Shown here one piece after another: positions 1-10,633 of a stretch of 64,000 nt of DNA. Numbering within the stretch: the first letter of the stretch is position 1; each line of letters opens with the position of its first letter. The translations under genes were made by a program, and so were the position numbers. The notes below the pieces were generated by a model, which saw only the letters and a program-made list of their open reading frames with translations, had not been told where the DNA came from and did no database searches. This DNA comes from Prorocentrum cordatum (lineage: Eukaryota > Sar > Dinophyceae > Prorocentrales > Prorocentraceae), in the NCBI GenBank assembly GCA_963575745.1, contig CAUYUJ010014627.1, positions 905,348-969,347 on the forward strand. The letters are read 5' to 3'.

Positions 1-385
1 TGCGCTTGCCATGCCGTTGCCATGCCGTGGCCGCGCTGTTGCCATGCTGTTGCCATGCCGTTGCCATGCTGTTGCCATGCCGCTGCCATGCTGTTGCCAT
101 GCGCTTGCCATGCCGTTGCCTTGCCGTGGCCGTGCTGTTGCCACGCTGTTGCCATGCCGTTGCCATGCTGTTGCCATGCCGTTGCCATGCCGTTGCCATG
201 CGCTTGCCATGCCGTTGCCATGCCGTGGCCATGCTGTGGCCTTGCTGTTGCCATGCCGTTGCCATGCTGCTGCCATGCCGTTGCCATGCCGTTGCCATGC
301 GCTTGCCATGCGGTTGCCATGCCGTGGCCGCGCTGTTGCCATGATGTTGCCATGCCGTTGCCATGCCGTCGCCATGCCATCGCCG
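1..385. repeat. 11-bp satellite, first block
   Basis: Tandem copies of an 11-bp unit, GTTGCCATGCC with common GTTGCCATGCT, GCTTGCCATGC and GTGGCCATGCC variants. The array runs off the left edge of the window. Because 11 is not a multiple of 3, three units make an 11-residue period and every frame stays open with Cys/His/Ala/Val/Met/Pro-rich peptide. These frames are not genes. Confidence 0.95.
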
Positions 386-464
386 ATCCATCGCGGTGCC
401 AATGCGGGACGACTTGCTGGACGATCCCCGGGGCGATTTGGGCAGGTCCACGCGGGAAGGCGTT

Positions 465-648
465 GACTTGCGCAAGTCAGGGGGGTATTTTTCAGGAAAT
501 TCTTGAAAAATTACCCCCCTGACTCGCGCAAGTCAGGGGGGTATTTTTTTTGGAAATTCCTGAGAAATTACCCCCCTGACTTGCGCGAGTCAGGGGGGTA
601 ATTTTTCAGGAATTTCCTGAAAAATTACCCCCCTGACTTGCGCAAGTC
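465..648. repeat. Tandem array of 56-57-bp palindromes
   Basis: Three units start at 465, 521 and 578, and a closing half-unit starts at 635. Each unit joins a 14-bp palindrome (GACTTGCGCAAGTC, some copies with one change) to a larger near-perfect palindrome that runs from AGGGGGGTA through TTTTTCAGGAA and back to TACCCCCCT. Each unit could fold into two hairpins. The block interrupts the 11-bp satellite and shares no sequence with it. No open frame of note. Confidence 0.9.
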
Positions 649-3600
649 GGCGCCTCTGCGTCGCCATGCTGCAGCCATGCCGACGCCATGCTCCTGCCAC
701 GCTGCTGCCGTGCTATGGCCAGCCGTCGCCGCTGCGTTGGCGCGCGATTGCCGCGCAGTTGCCACGCTAGCGTCGCGTGAGAGCCGCGCTGTTGCCATGC
801 TTTTGCCGAGCTGTTGCCGCGGGCTGCCACGCTATTGCCATGCGATTGCCACGCAGCTGCCATGCCATTGCCATGCGACTGCCACGCAGATGGCACGCAG
901 TTGCCGTGCCGTTGCCATGCCGTGGCCGTGGTGTTGCCATGCTGTTGCCATGCTGTTGCCATGCGCGTGCCATGCCGTTGCCATGCTGTTGCCATGCCGT
1001 TGCCATGCCGTTGCCATGCGCTTGCCATGCCGTTGCCATGCCGTGGCCATGCGCTTGCCATGCCGTTGCCATGCCGTGGCCGTGCTGTTGCCATGCTGTT
1101 GCCGTGCTGTTGCCATGTGCTTGCCAGGCCGTTGCCATGCCGAGGCCGTTATGTTGCCATGCCGCAGCCATGCCGTTGCCATGCCGTTGCCATGCGCTCG
1201 CCATGCCGTTGCCATGCAGTTGCCATGCGTTTGCCATGCCTTTGCCATGCTGTTGCAGTGCTGTTGCCATGCCGTTGCCATGCCGTGGGCGCGCAGTTGC
1301 CATGCCATTGCCATGCAGTTGCCATGCGCTTGCCATGCCGTTGCCATGCGCTTGCCATGCCGTTGCCATGCCGTGGCCGCGCTGCTGCCATGCCATTGCC
1401 ATGCTGTTGCCATGCCGTTGCCATGCGCTTGCCATGCCGTTGCCATGCTGTTGCCATGCTGTTGCTACGCTGTTGCCATGCTGTTGCCATGATGTTGCCA
1501 TGCCGTTGCCGTGTTGTTGCCATGCGCTTGCCACGCCGTTGCCATGCAGTTGCCACGTTATTGCCATGCCGTTGCCATGCTGTTGCCATGCTGTTGCCAT
1601 GGGCTTGCCATGCCGTTGCCATGCCCTGGCCGTGCTGTTGCCATGCTGTCGCCATGCTGTTGCCATGCCGTTTGCCATGCCGTTGCCATGCTGTTGCCAT
1701 GCTGTTGCCATGCGCGTGCCTTGCCGTCGTCATGCCGTTGCCATGCGCTCGCCATGCCGTTGCCATGCAGTTGCCATGCTGTTGCCATGCCGTTGCCATG
1801 ATGTTGCTCTGCGCTTGCCACGCCATTGCCATGCCGTGGCCGTGCAGTTGCCATGCTGCTGCCATGCTGTTGCCATGGTGTTGCAATGCTGTCGCCTTGC
1901 GCTTGTCATGATGTTGCCATGTCGTGGCCGTGCAGTTGCCATGCTGTTGCTATGCGGTTGCCATGCTGTTGCCATGCGCTTGCCCTGCCTCTGCCATGCC
2001 GTGGCCGAGCTGTTGCCATGCGGTTGCCATGCCTCTGCCATGCTGTTGCCGTGCTGCTGCCATGCCGTTGCCATGCTGCTGCCATGCTGTTGCCATGCTG
2101 ATGCCATGCCATTGTCATGCTGCGTCCATGCTACTGCCATGCTGATGCCATGCTCTTGCCATGCTGCTGCCATGCTGTTGCCATGCTCTCGCCTTGCCGT
2201 TGCCATGCCGTGGCCGTGCTGTTGCCATGCTGTCGCCATGTCATTGCCATGTTGATGCCGTGCGGCGGCCTCGCTGCCGCCATGCCGATACCATGCTGTT
2301 GCCATGCCGTTGCCGTGATGTCATGCTGTTGCCGTGCTGCCGCCATGCCGGTGCCATGCTGCTGCCATGTTGTGGCCATGTTGATGCCATGCAGTTGCCA
2401 TGCGGTGGCCTCGCTGCTGCCACGCTGTTCCCATGCTGCTGCCATGCTGTTGCCATGCTGTGGCCGTGCTGTTGCCATGCCGTTGTCATGCGCTTGCCGT
2501 GCCGTTGCCATGCCGTGGCCGCGCTGTTGCCATGCTGGTGCCATGCTGTTGCCATGCCGTTGCCATGCGCTTGTCATGCCGTTGCCATGCCGTGGCCGTG
2601 CTGTTGCCATGCTGTTGCCATGTTGTTGCCATGCGCTTGCCATGCGCTTGCCATGCCGTGGCCGTGCAGTTGCCACGCTGTTGCCATGCCGTTGCCATGC
2701 TGTTGCCATGCTGCTGCCATGGGGCTCCCATGCTATTGCTATGCGATTGCCACGCAGCTGCCATGCTAGTGCCATGCGACTGCCACGCAGATGGCACGCA
2801 GTTGCCTTGCCGTTGCCATGCCGTGGCCGTGCTGTTGCCATGGTGTTGCCATGCGCGTGCCATGCCGTTGCCATGCCGTGGCCGTGCTGTTGCCATGCCG
2901 GTGCCATGATGTTGCCATGTTGATGCCATGCCGTTGCCATGCGCTTGCCATGCCGTTGCCTTGCCGTGGCCGTGCTGTTGCCATGCTGTTGTCATGGTGT
3001 TGCCATGTTGTTGCCATGCGCTTGCCAGGCCGTTGCCATGCCGAGGCCGTGCTATTGCCATGCTGTTGCCATGCCGCAGCCATGCCGTTGCCGTGTCGTT
3101 GCCATGCCGTTGCCATGCAGTTGCCATGCGGTTGCCATGCCTCTGCCATGCTGTTTTCATGCTGTTGCCCTGCTGTTGCCACGCGCTTGCCATGCCGTTG
3201 CCATGCCGTGGCCGCGCTGTTGCCATGCATTTGCCATGCAGTTGCCATGCTGTTGCCATGGGGCTCCCATACTATTGCCGTGACGTTGCCATGCCGTGGC
3301 CGCGCTGATGCCATGCCGTTGCCAAGCTGTTGCCATGCTGTTGCCACGCGCTTGCCATGCCGTTGCCTTGCTGTTGCCATGCTGTTGCTACGCTGTTGCC
3401 ATGATGTTGCCATGCTGTTGCCATGTTGTTGCCATGCGCTTGCCACGCCATTCCCATGCCGTTGCCATGCCGTTGCCATGCAGTTGCCATGGGCTTGCCA
3501 TGTCGTTGCCATGCCCTGGCCGTGCTGTTGCCATGCTATTGCCATGCCGTGGCCATGCTGTTGCCATGCTGTTGCCATGCTGTTGCCATGCGCTTGCCAT

Positions 3601-4032
3601 ATCGTTGTCATGCCGAGGCCGTGCTGTTGCCATGCTGTTGCCATGCGCTTGCCATGCGCTTGCCATGCCGTGGCCGTGCCGTTGCCATGCTGAAGCCATG
3701 CTGTTGCCATGTTGTTGCCATGCGCTTGCCATGCCGTTGCCATGCAGTTGCCACGCTGTTGCCATGCCGTTGCCATGCTGTTGCCATGCTGTTGCCATGC
3801 GCTTGCCATGCCGTTGCCATGCTGTTGCCATGTTGTCGCCACGGTGTTGCCATGCAGTTGCCGTGCAGTTGCCATGCCACTGTCGTGCGATTGCAGTAGT
3901 GTTGCCGTGCGAGCGCCTTCCGATTGCCGTGTGTTTGCCGTGCTACTGCTACGCGGTTGCCTAACGTATGTCGTTCAGTGGCCGAGCTACGGCCATGCAC
4001 TTGCCATGCGGACGCCTGGCTGTTGCCATGCT
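649..4032. repeat. 11-bp satellite, main block
   Basis: About 300 copies of the same GTTGCCATGCC-type unit, degenerating after about 3860. Longer internal stretches recur: the segment with GCAGATGGCACGCAGTTGCC near 885-910 is repeated near 2785-2810, and the GGGGCTCCCATGCTATTGC segment near 2720 is repeated near 3260. This indicates segmental duplication within the array. Long open frames on both strands follow from the repeat and are not annotated. Confidence 0.95.
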
Positions 4033-4322
4033 GTATGAGCGCTGTTTCCCTGCATATGCCACGCTGCCTCCTTGCTGGGGCAACGCAGATTACGCGCGAG
4101 GGCCGCGATCGATCCGCGTCGTTGGACGCTGCTGCCGCGCAGACGCCTCGCAACAGCCATGCCGTTGAGGTTGCCGCGGGTTGCCGCGTACTCCAGGGTC
4201 TTCGAGGGCCAAAATCCGCCAAAATCCTTATTAGTTTTGGGGGGGCCGGGAAGCCAGCCTAGTCTCCACCACTATCATTGTCATCATCATCGCCGTCATA
4301 TCCCCTCCTCTTTCACGTGTCT
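4033..4322. other. Spacer without recognised feature
   Basis: Mixed sequence between the 11-bp satellite and the 90-bp minisatellite. The first part still holds scattered degenerate GTTGCC motifs. No gene, RNA or mobile-element signal seen. Confidence 0.5.
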
Positions 4323-5327
4323 ACTTCGGCACACCCCTCAGACGTTTCGTGGCCCCATAGGGAGCTCCTCCGAAGGCCCCAGTGGCTGCGCCCGCATTCC
4401 GCCATCCCCCTCACTTTGGCATACCCCTCAGACGTTTCGTGGCCCCATGGGGAGCTCTACCCTGCGCCCGCATGCCGCCTGCCCCCTCACTTTTGGCACA
4501 CCCCTCCCACGTTCCGTGGCCCCATAGAGAGATCCACCTAAGGGCCTCAGTGGCTGCGTTCGCATGCCGCCACCCCCGTCACTTTGGCACACCCCTCAGG
4601 GCCCCAGTGGTTGCGCCCGTATGCCGCCAACCCCCTCACTGTTGCACACCCTCACACGTTTCGTGGCCCCAAGGCTCCAGTGGCTGCGCCCGCAAACCGT
4701 CACCCCCCTCACTTTGGCACACCCTTCCACGTTTCGTGGCCCCACGAGGGGGTTCCATTGAAGGCCCCAGTGGCTGCGCCCGCATGCCGCCACCCCGCTC
4801 ACTTTGGCACACCCCTCAGACGTTTCGCGGTCCCATAGGGAGCTCCACCGAAGGCCCCAGTGGCTGCGTTCGCATGCCGCCACCCCCATCGCTATGGCAC
4901 ACCCCTCACACGTTTCGCGACCCCATAGGGAGCTCCACCAACAGACCCAGTGGCTGCGTTCGCATAGCGCCACCCCCACAACTTTGGCACACCCTTCAGA
5001 CGTTTCGCGACCCCATAGGGAGCTCCACCGAAGTCCCCAGTGGTTGCGTTCGCATGCCGCCACCCCCTATCACTTTGGCACACCCTCACACGCTTCGCGG
5101 CCCCACAGGGAGCTCCTCCGAAGGCCCCAGTGGTTGCGCCCGCATATCTTCTCCCGCTTCTTCGGTGCCTGTCAGCCGCAACGGGTTACATCAGCATGTG
5201 ACCCGTTTCGGCTGGCCTCCGCGCCCTCAGCGGGCGGCCACAGCGGCAGCTCCCGCACTGCGGCCCCGCCCCATTTTGGCGTTCCCTTCACGTGTTTCGT
5301 GGCTACGTACGGAGCTCCACCGAAGGC
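4323..5327. repeat. ~90-bp minisatellite
   Basis: About ten copies of a unit of about 90 bp that contains GACGTTTCGTGGCCCCATAG, then GGGAGCTC, CCAGTGGCTGCGCCCGCATG and a CACTTTGGCACACCCCTCA segment. Some copies are shortened (near 4580 and 4660) and a last diverged copy lies at about 5271-5327. Since 90 is divisible by 3, one frame (about 4382-5626) is open and repeats every 30 residues. I judge this a by-product of unit length. Confidence 0.9.
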
Positions 5328-5800
5328 GGTTCTCAGAATGGCGGTACTCACAATTGCATATGTCTGGGCCTTTCACTAAGACATTTTGTTGGGGTGGGCG
5401 GATGTTTTCCAAGCAAGCGTCCACAAAATTCGCTATGGAGGCATATTGGGCCATCTTGCACGATCTAACCCCTCGCGGCCCCTCTCGTGCATACCCAGGG
5501 GATGGTGTAGGGGCTCCCCGGAGGAGAAGAACTAACGAGGTGCTTAACCCACCTCTGCCCACGGGGCTTGTGGGCTTTTTGGAAAACTTGCGATGGGCTC
5601 CGCCGAGGGCGCCCAGGAGCGTCTGAACTGCGGGGCCTGGGCCCTTGGCTTATTTCCCCAGATTTGATCGAAGGGGCCTGAGGACACTTCACTCGGTGCA
5701 TCGCAGCACGTTGGCGGACATGTGTTCCCCCCGCAAATTCCCTTTTTCTACCGCTGCTATCGATAAGCATATGTTGACAGTCATTTCACTTCGCCTGTGG
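5328..5800. other. Single-copy stretch, nothing recognised
   Basis: Non-repetitive, of more mixed base composition than the flanking arrays. No convincing coding run, RNA gene or element end was seen on either strand. Confidence 0.4.
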
Positions 5801-5809
5801 TTGGCAATG

Positions 5810-6290
5810 CGGTGTTAGCTTCATGGCTAGATACATGCTGATCGTCTGATCTTCTATTTGGGCAACCAGCTTGTCAGATTCCTCTTGTTCTTCTGAGTCA
5901 TTGTCACCATCCTATTTCGGATCAAGCGCTTTGACGTAAAAGGCGAGAGTGTCAACCGCGTGGTGCAAGCTATCCAGTCTCGTGCCGGCAATGGTGCGTT
6001 CCAAGTCCAGCATCGTGCCTGTGGCAGCTGTGTTGGCATTGGTCGCGATTGCTCCACTTTCAGGGTTACTGGCAGTTGAGAGGCAAAGTGGTAATACACT
6101 GAAGGAGGAGGAGGAGGAGGAGGACATTGAACAAGCCAAGGAGGATGGTGAGGAGGGGTTCCACTTCATGCTGTCGATCACTGTCCACGATGGCAGTTCC
6201 ATTTCTTGTAGAACGCGTTTTAAATTTCCCAGCACAGCCCAGAGTTGCGGCCAAGTGGTGCGCGAGGAAGCCCGTATTCATATATCCCTT
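5810..6290 (-). pseudogene. Minus-strand coding fragment, unknown protein, broken
   Basis: Read on the minus strand, about 6235 to 5912 gives a peptide of normal composition (a segment like LDLERTIAGTRLDSLHHAVD, then TLAFYVKALDPK). After a TAG stop the same frame continues with DGDNDSEEQEESDKLVAQIE and further ordinary residues to about 5815. A polyserine tract is encoded by an AGG microsatellite (6103-6122). The mixed composition and continuity past the stop suggest an old coding sequence or exon with a nonsense mutation. The family is not recognised. It could be an ORF1-like retroelement fragment, but no diagnostic motif is visible. Confidence 0.35.
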
Positions 6291-6443
6291 GCATCTTGCA
6301 GGAGGCAGCTTGAGTCGGAGGGGGTGGAGGAAGGAGGCTCGGAGGTAGACGATGTCTCGTAGAGTGCTGTGTCCGGCACGGGCCGCAACGGATGGCGAGC
6401 CCGTTTAGGTTGTCTCGCGTTTCGCGATCGCTTCCTCTGCCCT

Positions 6444-6494
6444 GCCTCGTGCTCCGCCTCGTGCTCCGCCTCGTGCTCCGCCTCGTGCTCCGCT
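6444..6494. repeat. 12-bp tandem repeat
   Basis: Four copies of GCCTCGTGCTCC in a row, inside a wider GC- and CT-rich block (about 6400-6890) that holds short GCCGCC/GTCGTC tracts. Open frames through the block are rich in Arg, Ser, Pro and Ala and are not convincing genes. Confidence 0.85.
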
Positions 6495-6949
6495 TTGCTC
6501 CTCCCTTCCGCCTCTCGCTCCGGCCCCCGTCTCCGCCTTTGTCTCTCCTCCTGCTGCTGCTGCTTCCGGTGCCTCTCCGCCGAGAGGTGTCTGAAGGCCC
6601 CCGACTCTCTGACCCTCCAGGGACTCGGCTGGCCTCCACGGGCGGCGGCCCGTCCAGGTCGGATCGGTGCTCTACTTCGGCGGGCAGCCCGGGGCCGGCC
6701 CCGACGCGTTCGTGCCGCCCGCGCTGGCCGAGGCGGGCGTTCCCAAGGCCCCCTCGCGACGTTGCCGCCGCCGCCGTCGTCGTCGCTGTCGCCGCCGCCG
6801 TCGTCGCTTCTCCGTGCGCCGCGGAGGCGGGTCCAGCGGCCGCCGCCGTGTACGACCCCTCGCTCGACGACGTCTCGGTGCAGTGGTGCGCGGGATATAT
6901 ATCAGGGAGCTGAGATGGCGAAAACAAGCCCGGTTGAGTCATGTGAAAG

Positions 6950-7574
6950 TAGTACGAAGTAGTATGAAGGAGTACTACGTTGTATTAGTTTACTACAGAT
7001 AGCTGGCTCAGTTCTCTGATGTTCGTTAAATGTGGGTGCTAGTTGCGGTTATGTTTCAAGTTGGGGGCAGAAGCGGCGGAGGTTGGTTCAAGGTAGGGGA
7101 AGTTCAGTCTTCTGAAAGTTTGCCTTGTTGTGCCCTTCGTGTTGCTATTGTCTTATATGTGCTGAGAATGGTGCTATACGTGTTGCATGAATGTTGCGCG
7201 TTGGCCTGCCGAAGGCCCCACATATCCGCATAGGCATTTAGGGTTTATTGTAAGTCCACCCCAGCACATGACTTTGCATGGGCCCGGGCAGGCGTTGCGC
7301 CATGTCTTCGAGGGCGGTGCGGAGGCTCGAAGTTAACCGCGCGCCGCGCATCGTGGGGCGCGCACCCCTACTCACGCGCCTCTGTCTTTCAAGCGCATGC
7401 GCTTCGAGCCCTGACTACGCCCAATCCTTTCCAAGCGCAAGCGCTTCGAAGCAGTAGCCGCCGCTTTTGCCGTTGAATGCACCAGTCGACAGGGCAGTGA
7501 GAGTTCGGATCACAGCCCAGCCGCCGCGTACGTTTTCGAGCTGTTTTCATGAACATTTAACGGAAAGGAAGATC
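6950..7574. other. Unique sequence with AAGCGC-N2-GCGCTT palindromes
   Basis: No gene recognised. AAGCGCATGCGCTT (7391-7404) is a perfect 14-bp palindrome and AAGCGCAAGCGCTT (7433-7446) a close copy. Related half-sites (AGCGCTTGCGCT, GGCGCTTGCGCTTGAA) recur near 7825 and 7860. They could be protein-binding sites or relics of a palindromic repeat. Confidence 0.45.
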
Positions 7575-7720
7575 TGGAGGAGGAGGAGGGGGACACGGAA
7601 GCGGGGGAGGAGGAATTTGATGATGATGAGGAGGAGAAGGAAATGGACGAGGAGGACAAGGAAAAGGAGGAGGAGGAGGAGGAGGAGGAGGAGGAGGAGG
7701 GAGGAGGAGGGCGTCATCGA
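7575..7720. repeat. AGG/GAG microsatellite
   Basis: Purine-rich (AGG)n with GAT and AAG interruptions. The reverse strand is polypyrimidine. Frames through it encode poly-Arg, poly-Glu or poly-Leu/Ser/Pro and are not genes. Confidence 0.9.
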
Positions 7721-7989
7721 AGGGCTTGCGCTGGCTGACATCAAAGATGGCCAGTCCAGGCATTCATCCTTTTCGGACCATGTTCAGAATTACGCTGGTG
7801 GCAGAAACTTCAATCACATTTCCCAGCGCTTGCGCTACCTACCCTCATTCTTGTGCGAGGCGCTTGCGCTTGAAAGTGGGACCGTAGAAAACGGTGCATT
7901 GATTTCTGACATTTTACATGCTCATGCAGTGTGTTGTTCCCCCTTGGGGCTCAGCGCCGGGGCTGGGCGTCGGGGTGGGCGGTGGGCCC

Positions 7990-8395
7990 AAGGCTGGGCG
8001 ACGTCGGGACTCGGCGTCTGGCGGGTTCCTCAGCGGCGCCTGCCCTTGCCGCCCTTGCCCTTGCCCGCCTTGTCTTTGCCTGGAGCGTTGTTATTTTCGT
8101 TGTGCTTGTCCTTGCTTTTGTCCTTCTTGACCTCAGCGGTGCTTTTGTCCTTTTTGTCTTTGCCCTTTTCCTGGGCATTGTCCCTGCCCTTTGCCTAGAC
8201 CTGAGCGGTGCCCTTGTTATTGGCGTTGTCTTTGTCCTTGCGCGGCATTTCCTTGCCCTTGGTCTTGTCCTAGGCGGTGTCCTTGTCCTGTCCATTGCTT
8301 TTGCTCTTGCCCATGTGCGCCCTGTCCCTGCTCTTGTCCTTGTCCTCGGCCCTGTCCTTGTCGCCGGGCTGCGTGTCGCTAGAGGGCTCGTCGCT
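7990..8395. repeat. Degenerate CTTGTC/CTTGCC hexamer repeat
   Basis: Imperfect tandem TTGTCC, TTGCCC and TTGTCT units with longer ACCTGAGCGGTGCC-type interruptions near 8132 and 8198. The minus strand reads as Thr/Arg/Lys-rich low-complexity peptide. No gene call. Confidence 0.7.
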
Positions 8396-8599
8396 GAGTA
8401 AATGTGTTCATGCAGTTTATAGGATCCATTGAATCTTGAACTCTCTGCATTGATTTTGGGTGTTGTTTTCACCCGTAGGCACCCTCTCGGCTCGAGGTTG
8501 TTGCGTGTTTGAGGAACAGGTCTCATCGCCACCATCCTATCGGATGTCGCTCGATGTGTTTCCGCGCGTCAGTGGTAGCGGAGCGTGACACTCCCAGCG

Positions 8600-9295
8600 G
8601 AGTGCGAAACGGTCCGCGGCGTTCCAGGGCCGTCTTGGAGGCCATCTTGGGTATCTTGGGGGCCTCGTGGGCCGTGTTGGGGCTCCTCTTGGGGCCGTCT
8701 TGGGGGCCTCTTGGGCCGTTCTGGGTCCATTTTGGAGGCCTCTTGAGCTATCTTGGGGCGACCCTGGAGGGTTGTTGGGCAGACTCGGGCCATCGGAAGG
8801 CCGAACAGAAACACATGCCAACATCTTTCAAACATCCTTGGGACATCAGTGCTTTGGGCATCTTCGGGCCTTCCTGGAAGCCTTCTTGAGGTCTCCTTGG
8901 GCCGTCTTGGAGACATCTTGGATGCCTTTGGGCTGTCTCGGGCCATCTTGGAGCCATCTTGGACCGTCTTGGTGGGCTCCTGGTCCGTCCGGCGCCGTCG
9001 GGAGCCGTCTTGGGGGCCTCTCTGGGCCGACTTAGGGCCCTCTTTGGGTGCCCCAGGGTCATCTTAGGGGCCATCTTGGGGGTCTTGGATGCCATTTGAG
9101 CCGTCTTGGGGGCCTGTTGGTCCGTGTTGGGGCCCTCTTGGGGCCGTCTTGGGGCCCTCTTGGGCCATTCTGGGGCCATCTTTGAGGCCTCTTTGGCGAT
9201 TTGGGGGCGATCTTGGGGGGCGTTTCGGGCCGTTGGAAGGCGGAAAAGAAGCAAATGCCAGCATCCTTCAAACACGTATGGAACATCAATGATTC
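8600..9295. repeat. CTTGGGGGCC-type array, copy 1
   Basis: Imperfect 10-12-bp units of the type GCCTCTTGGGGGCCGTCTTG. It includes two copies of a longer element, GGCCATCGGAAGGCC then AACAGAAACACATGCCAACATC near 8790 and GGCCGTTGGAAGGCGG then AAAAGAAGCAAATGCCAGCATC near 9230. The same family occurs at 12376-13340 and 22610-23215, and in the opposite orientation at 57655-57850 and 58140-59420. Confidence 0.85.
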
Positions 9296-9399
9296 TTCGG
9301 CTTGCGCCGCACCGCCGATCCCTTGGGGGGTAGTCGCGGCAAGATTGACGCCGGGACAGGGGGCTCAGAAACTGCAACAGTGACCAGATGCCGTTTGAC

Positions 9400-10490
9400 C
9401 GCGCTGTCAGGCAGTGTCGGTACACGAGGGGCATTGTGCCTGAGTCACAGCGAGCGCCCGTGAGTTCCTTGAGGTGGCTGGGCCATGCAAGACTGGGTAG
9501 TCAACGATGTCACTCCACCCTGCGCGGGGAACTCTAGAGCTAGCAGTGCCCGCGATCTGTATCTTGGCAGTTTTGAACTGCGCAGCAAGCATGCGCGGAC
9601 TCCCCGCGGCGCGTAGTCCCACCGGGACCTTCTTGCCATTTCCAATGGCGCGCACATTGAGAATAGTTGGGAAAGCTCTCTATCTGCCAGCCGAGCGCGC
9701 GGCGCAACGTCGCGGGAGAAGAAGCAGAAGGAAGAACGTCCAGGGCATTTCGGGTGAAGGGGGGGTCGCGAGGGGAGACGAGCGCCGAGGGCATGTGTTT
9801 TTCGAGCTGGGAGCGTCAGAGACCAAGTTGAAGTCACCTTGGCGCAGGCTGGGGAACTGCGAACGGCGGGGCACATCGATCATGTCTATCCATGCCCACT
9901 CAGACGCAAAGGGACAAGCTGACCACACTTCCCACGGGCCAACAGGGGGGGTCAATTATCTTGAGAGCAGCATGTGCACGCATCGCATCTGCCATCTCAT
10001 TCAGGGGATCTTCAACATGTGGCCTAACCTGGTGGAAGGATGCGGGAGAAGCCTGCTGGGGCAAGAGTGCGAGGGGCCATCTAGAAAGGCCAGCAATTCC
10101 TGACAGACCTCCCCCACCTGGCGCCGCCCTCGCGACGGAAAAGCTACCAGCGTGACAGCCAACATCTGCGCGCTGTGACTGCGAAGCCCATGGCGCGGCC
10201 CAAAACATAGCCGCGGTCTCGGCAGCCATGCTGGCGCGAGCAGGGGGGGGGAGACAGTGCGTCCAGGTCGAGAACTCCTGCAACGTATCCCCTCGGGTGC
10301 GGGGGCCCCGAGGGGCGCAGTGGCAGCGCGGCGAATGCCCGCTGCGGCGGCTTGTCACCTCCTCCCCCCCGCCCACCAGAGTTGATGGAATCACGACAAC
10401 CGCGGAGGGGATTGCGCAAGATGGGGGGAACGGCTTGTCAGTGGGCCAGAGAGCAAGGTAACGCAGGAACCTTTCTCGAAATCCTGCCAT
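9400..10490 (-). pseudogene. Element A: endonuclease-domain relic of a LINE-type retroelement
   Basis: On the minus strand, downstream of the ORF1-like relic at 10634-12010, broken frames hold peptide compatible with an APE-type (EEP fold) retroelement endonuclease. A GDFN motif is encoded at 9827-9838 in the context SLRQGDFNLVSDAPSS. Further on, a GWSDIVDYPVLHG segment (about 9482-9520) fits the conserved SDH/P motif at the C-terminal edge of this domain. At least two frame changes and several stops separate the pieces. In the family, GDFN supplies metal- and DNA-binding Asp and Asn. Here the domain is clearly dead. The assignment rests on two short motifs and on position after an ORF1-like region. 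Confidence 0.4.
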
Positions 10491-10633
10491 CGCCTTGCAG
10501 AAGCCCGCGACCAGGGTGCCTTAATTGCCCCCGGCGAACCTGAGCTCTGCACATTCGACAACCTTAACGCGTTGCAGGGCCCACCTGGACTGCGATCGGA
10601 GAGATCCATCGGGATCGGGGATGGGCGGCTGAG

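Noticed and set aside
465-648. CRISPR array
   Set aside because: Repeats are contiguous palindromes without unique spacers and the organism is a eukaryote.
6-4038. Many open frames up to 492 codons on both strands in the first 4 kb
   Set aside because: They are translations of the 11-bp repeat, with an 11-residue period in every frame; the unit contains no stop in any phase.
4382-5626. A 414-codon frame with a 30-residue repeat
   Set aside because: The minisatellite unit (about 90 bp) is divisible by three and lacks stops in this frame. Shortened copies and Pro/Ser/Trp-rich composition do not look like a selected repeat protein.
7951-8535. Basic Thr/Arg-rich minus-strand protein
   Set aside because: It is a reading of a degenerate hexamer repeat, and several other frames are equally open.
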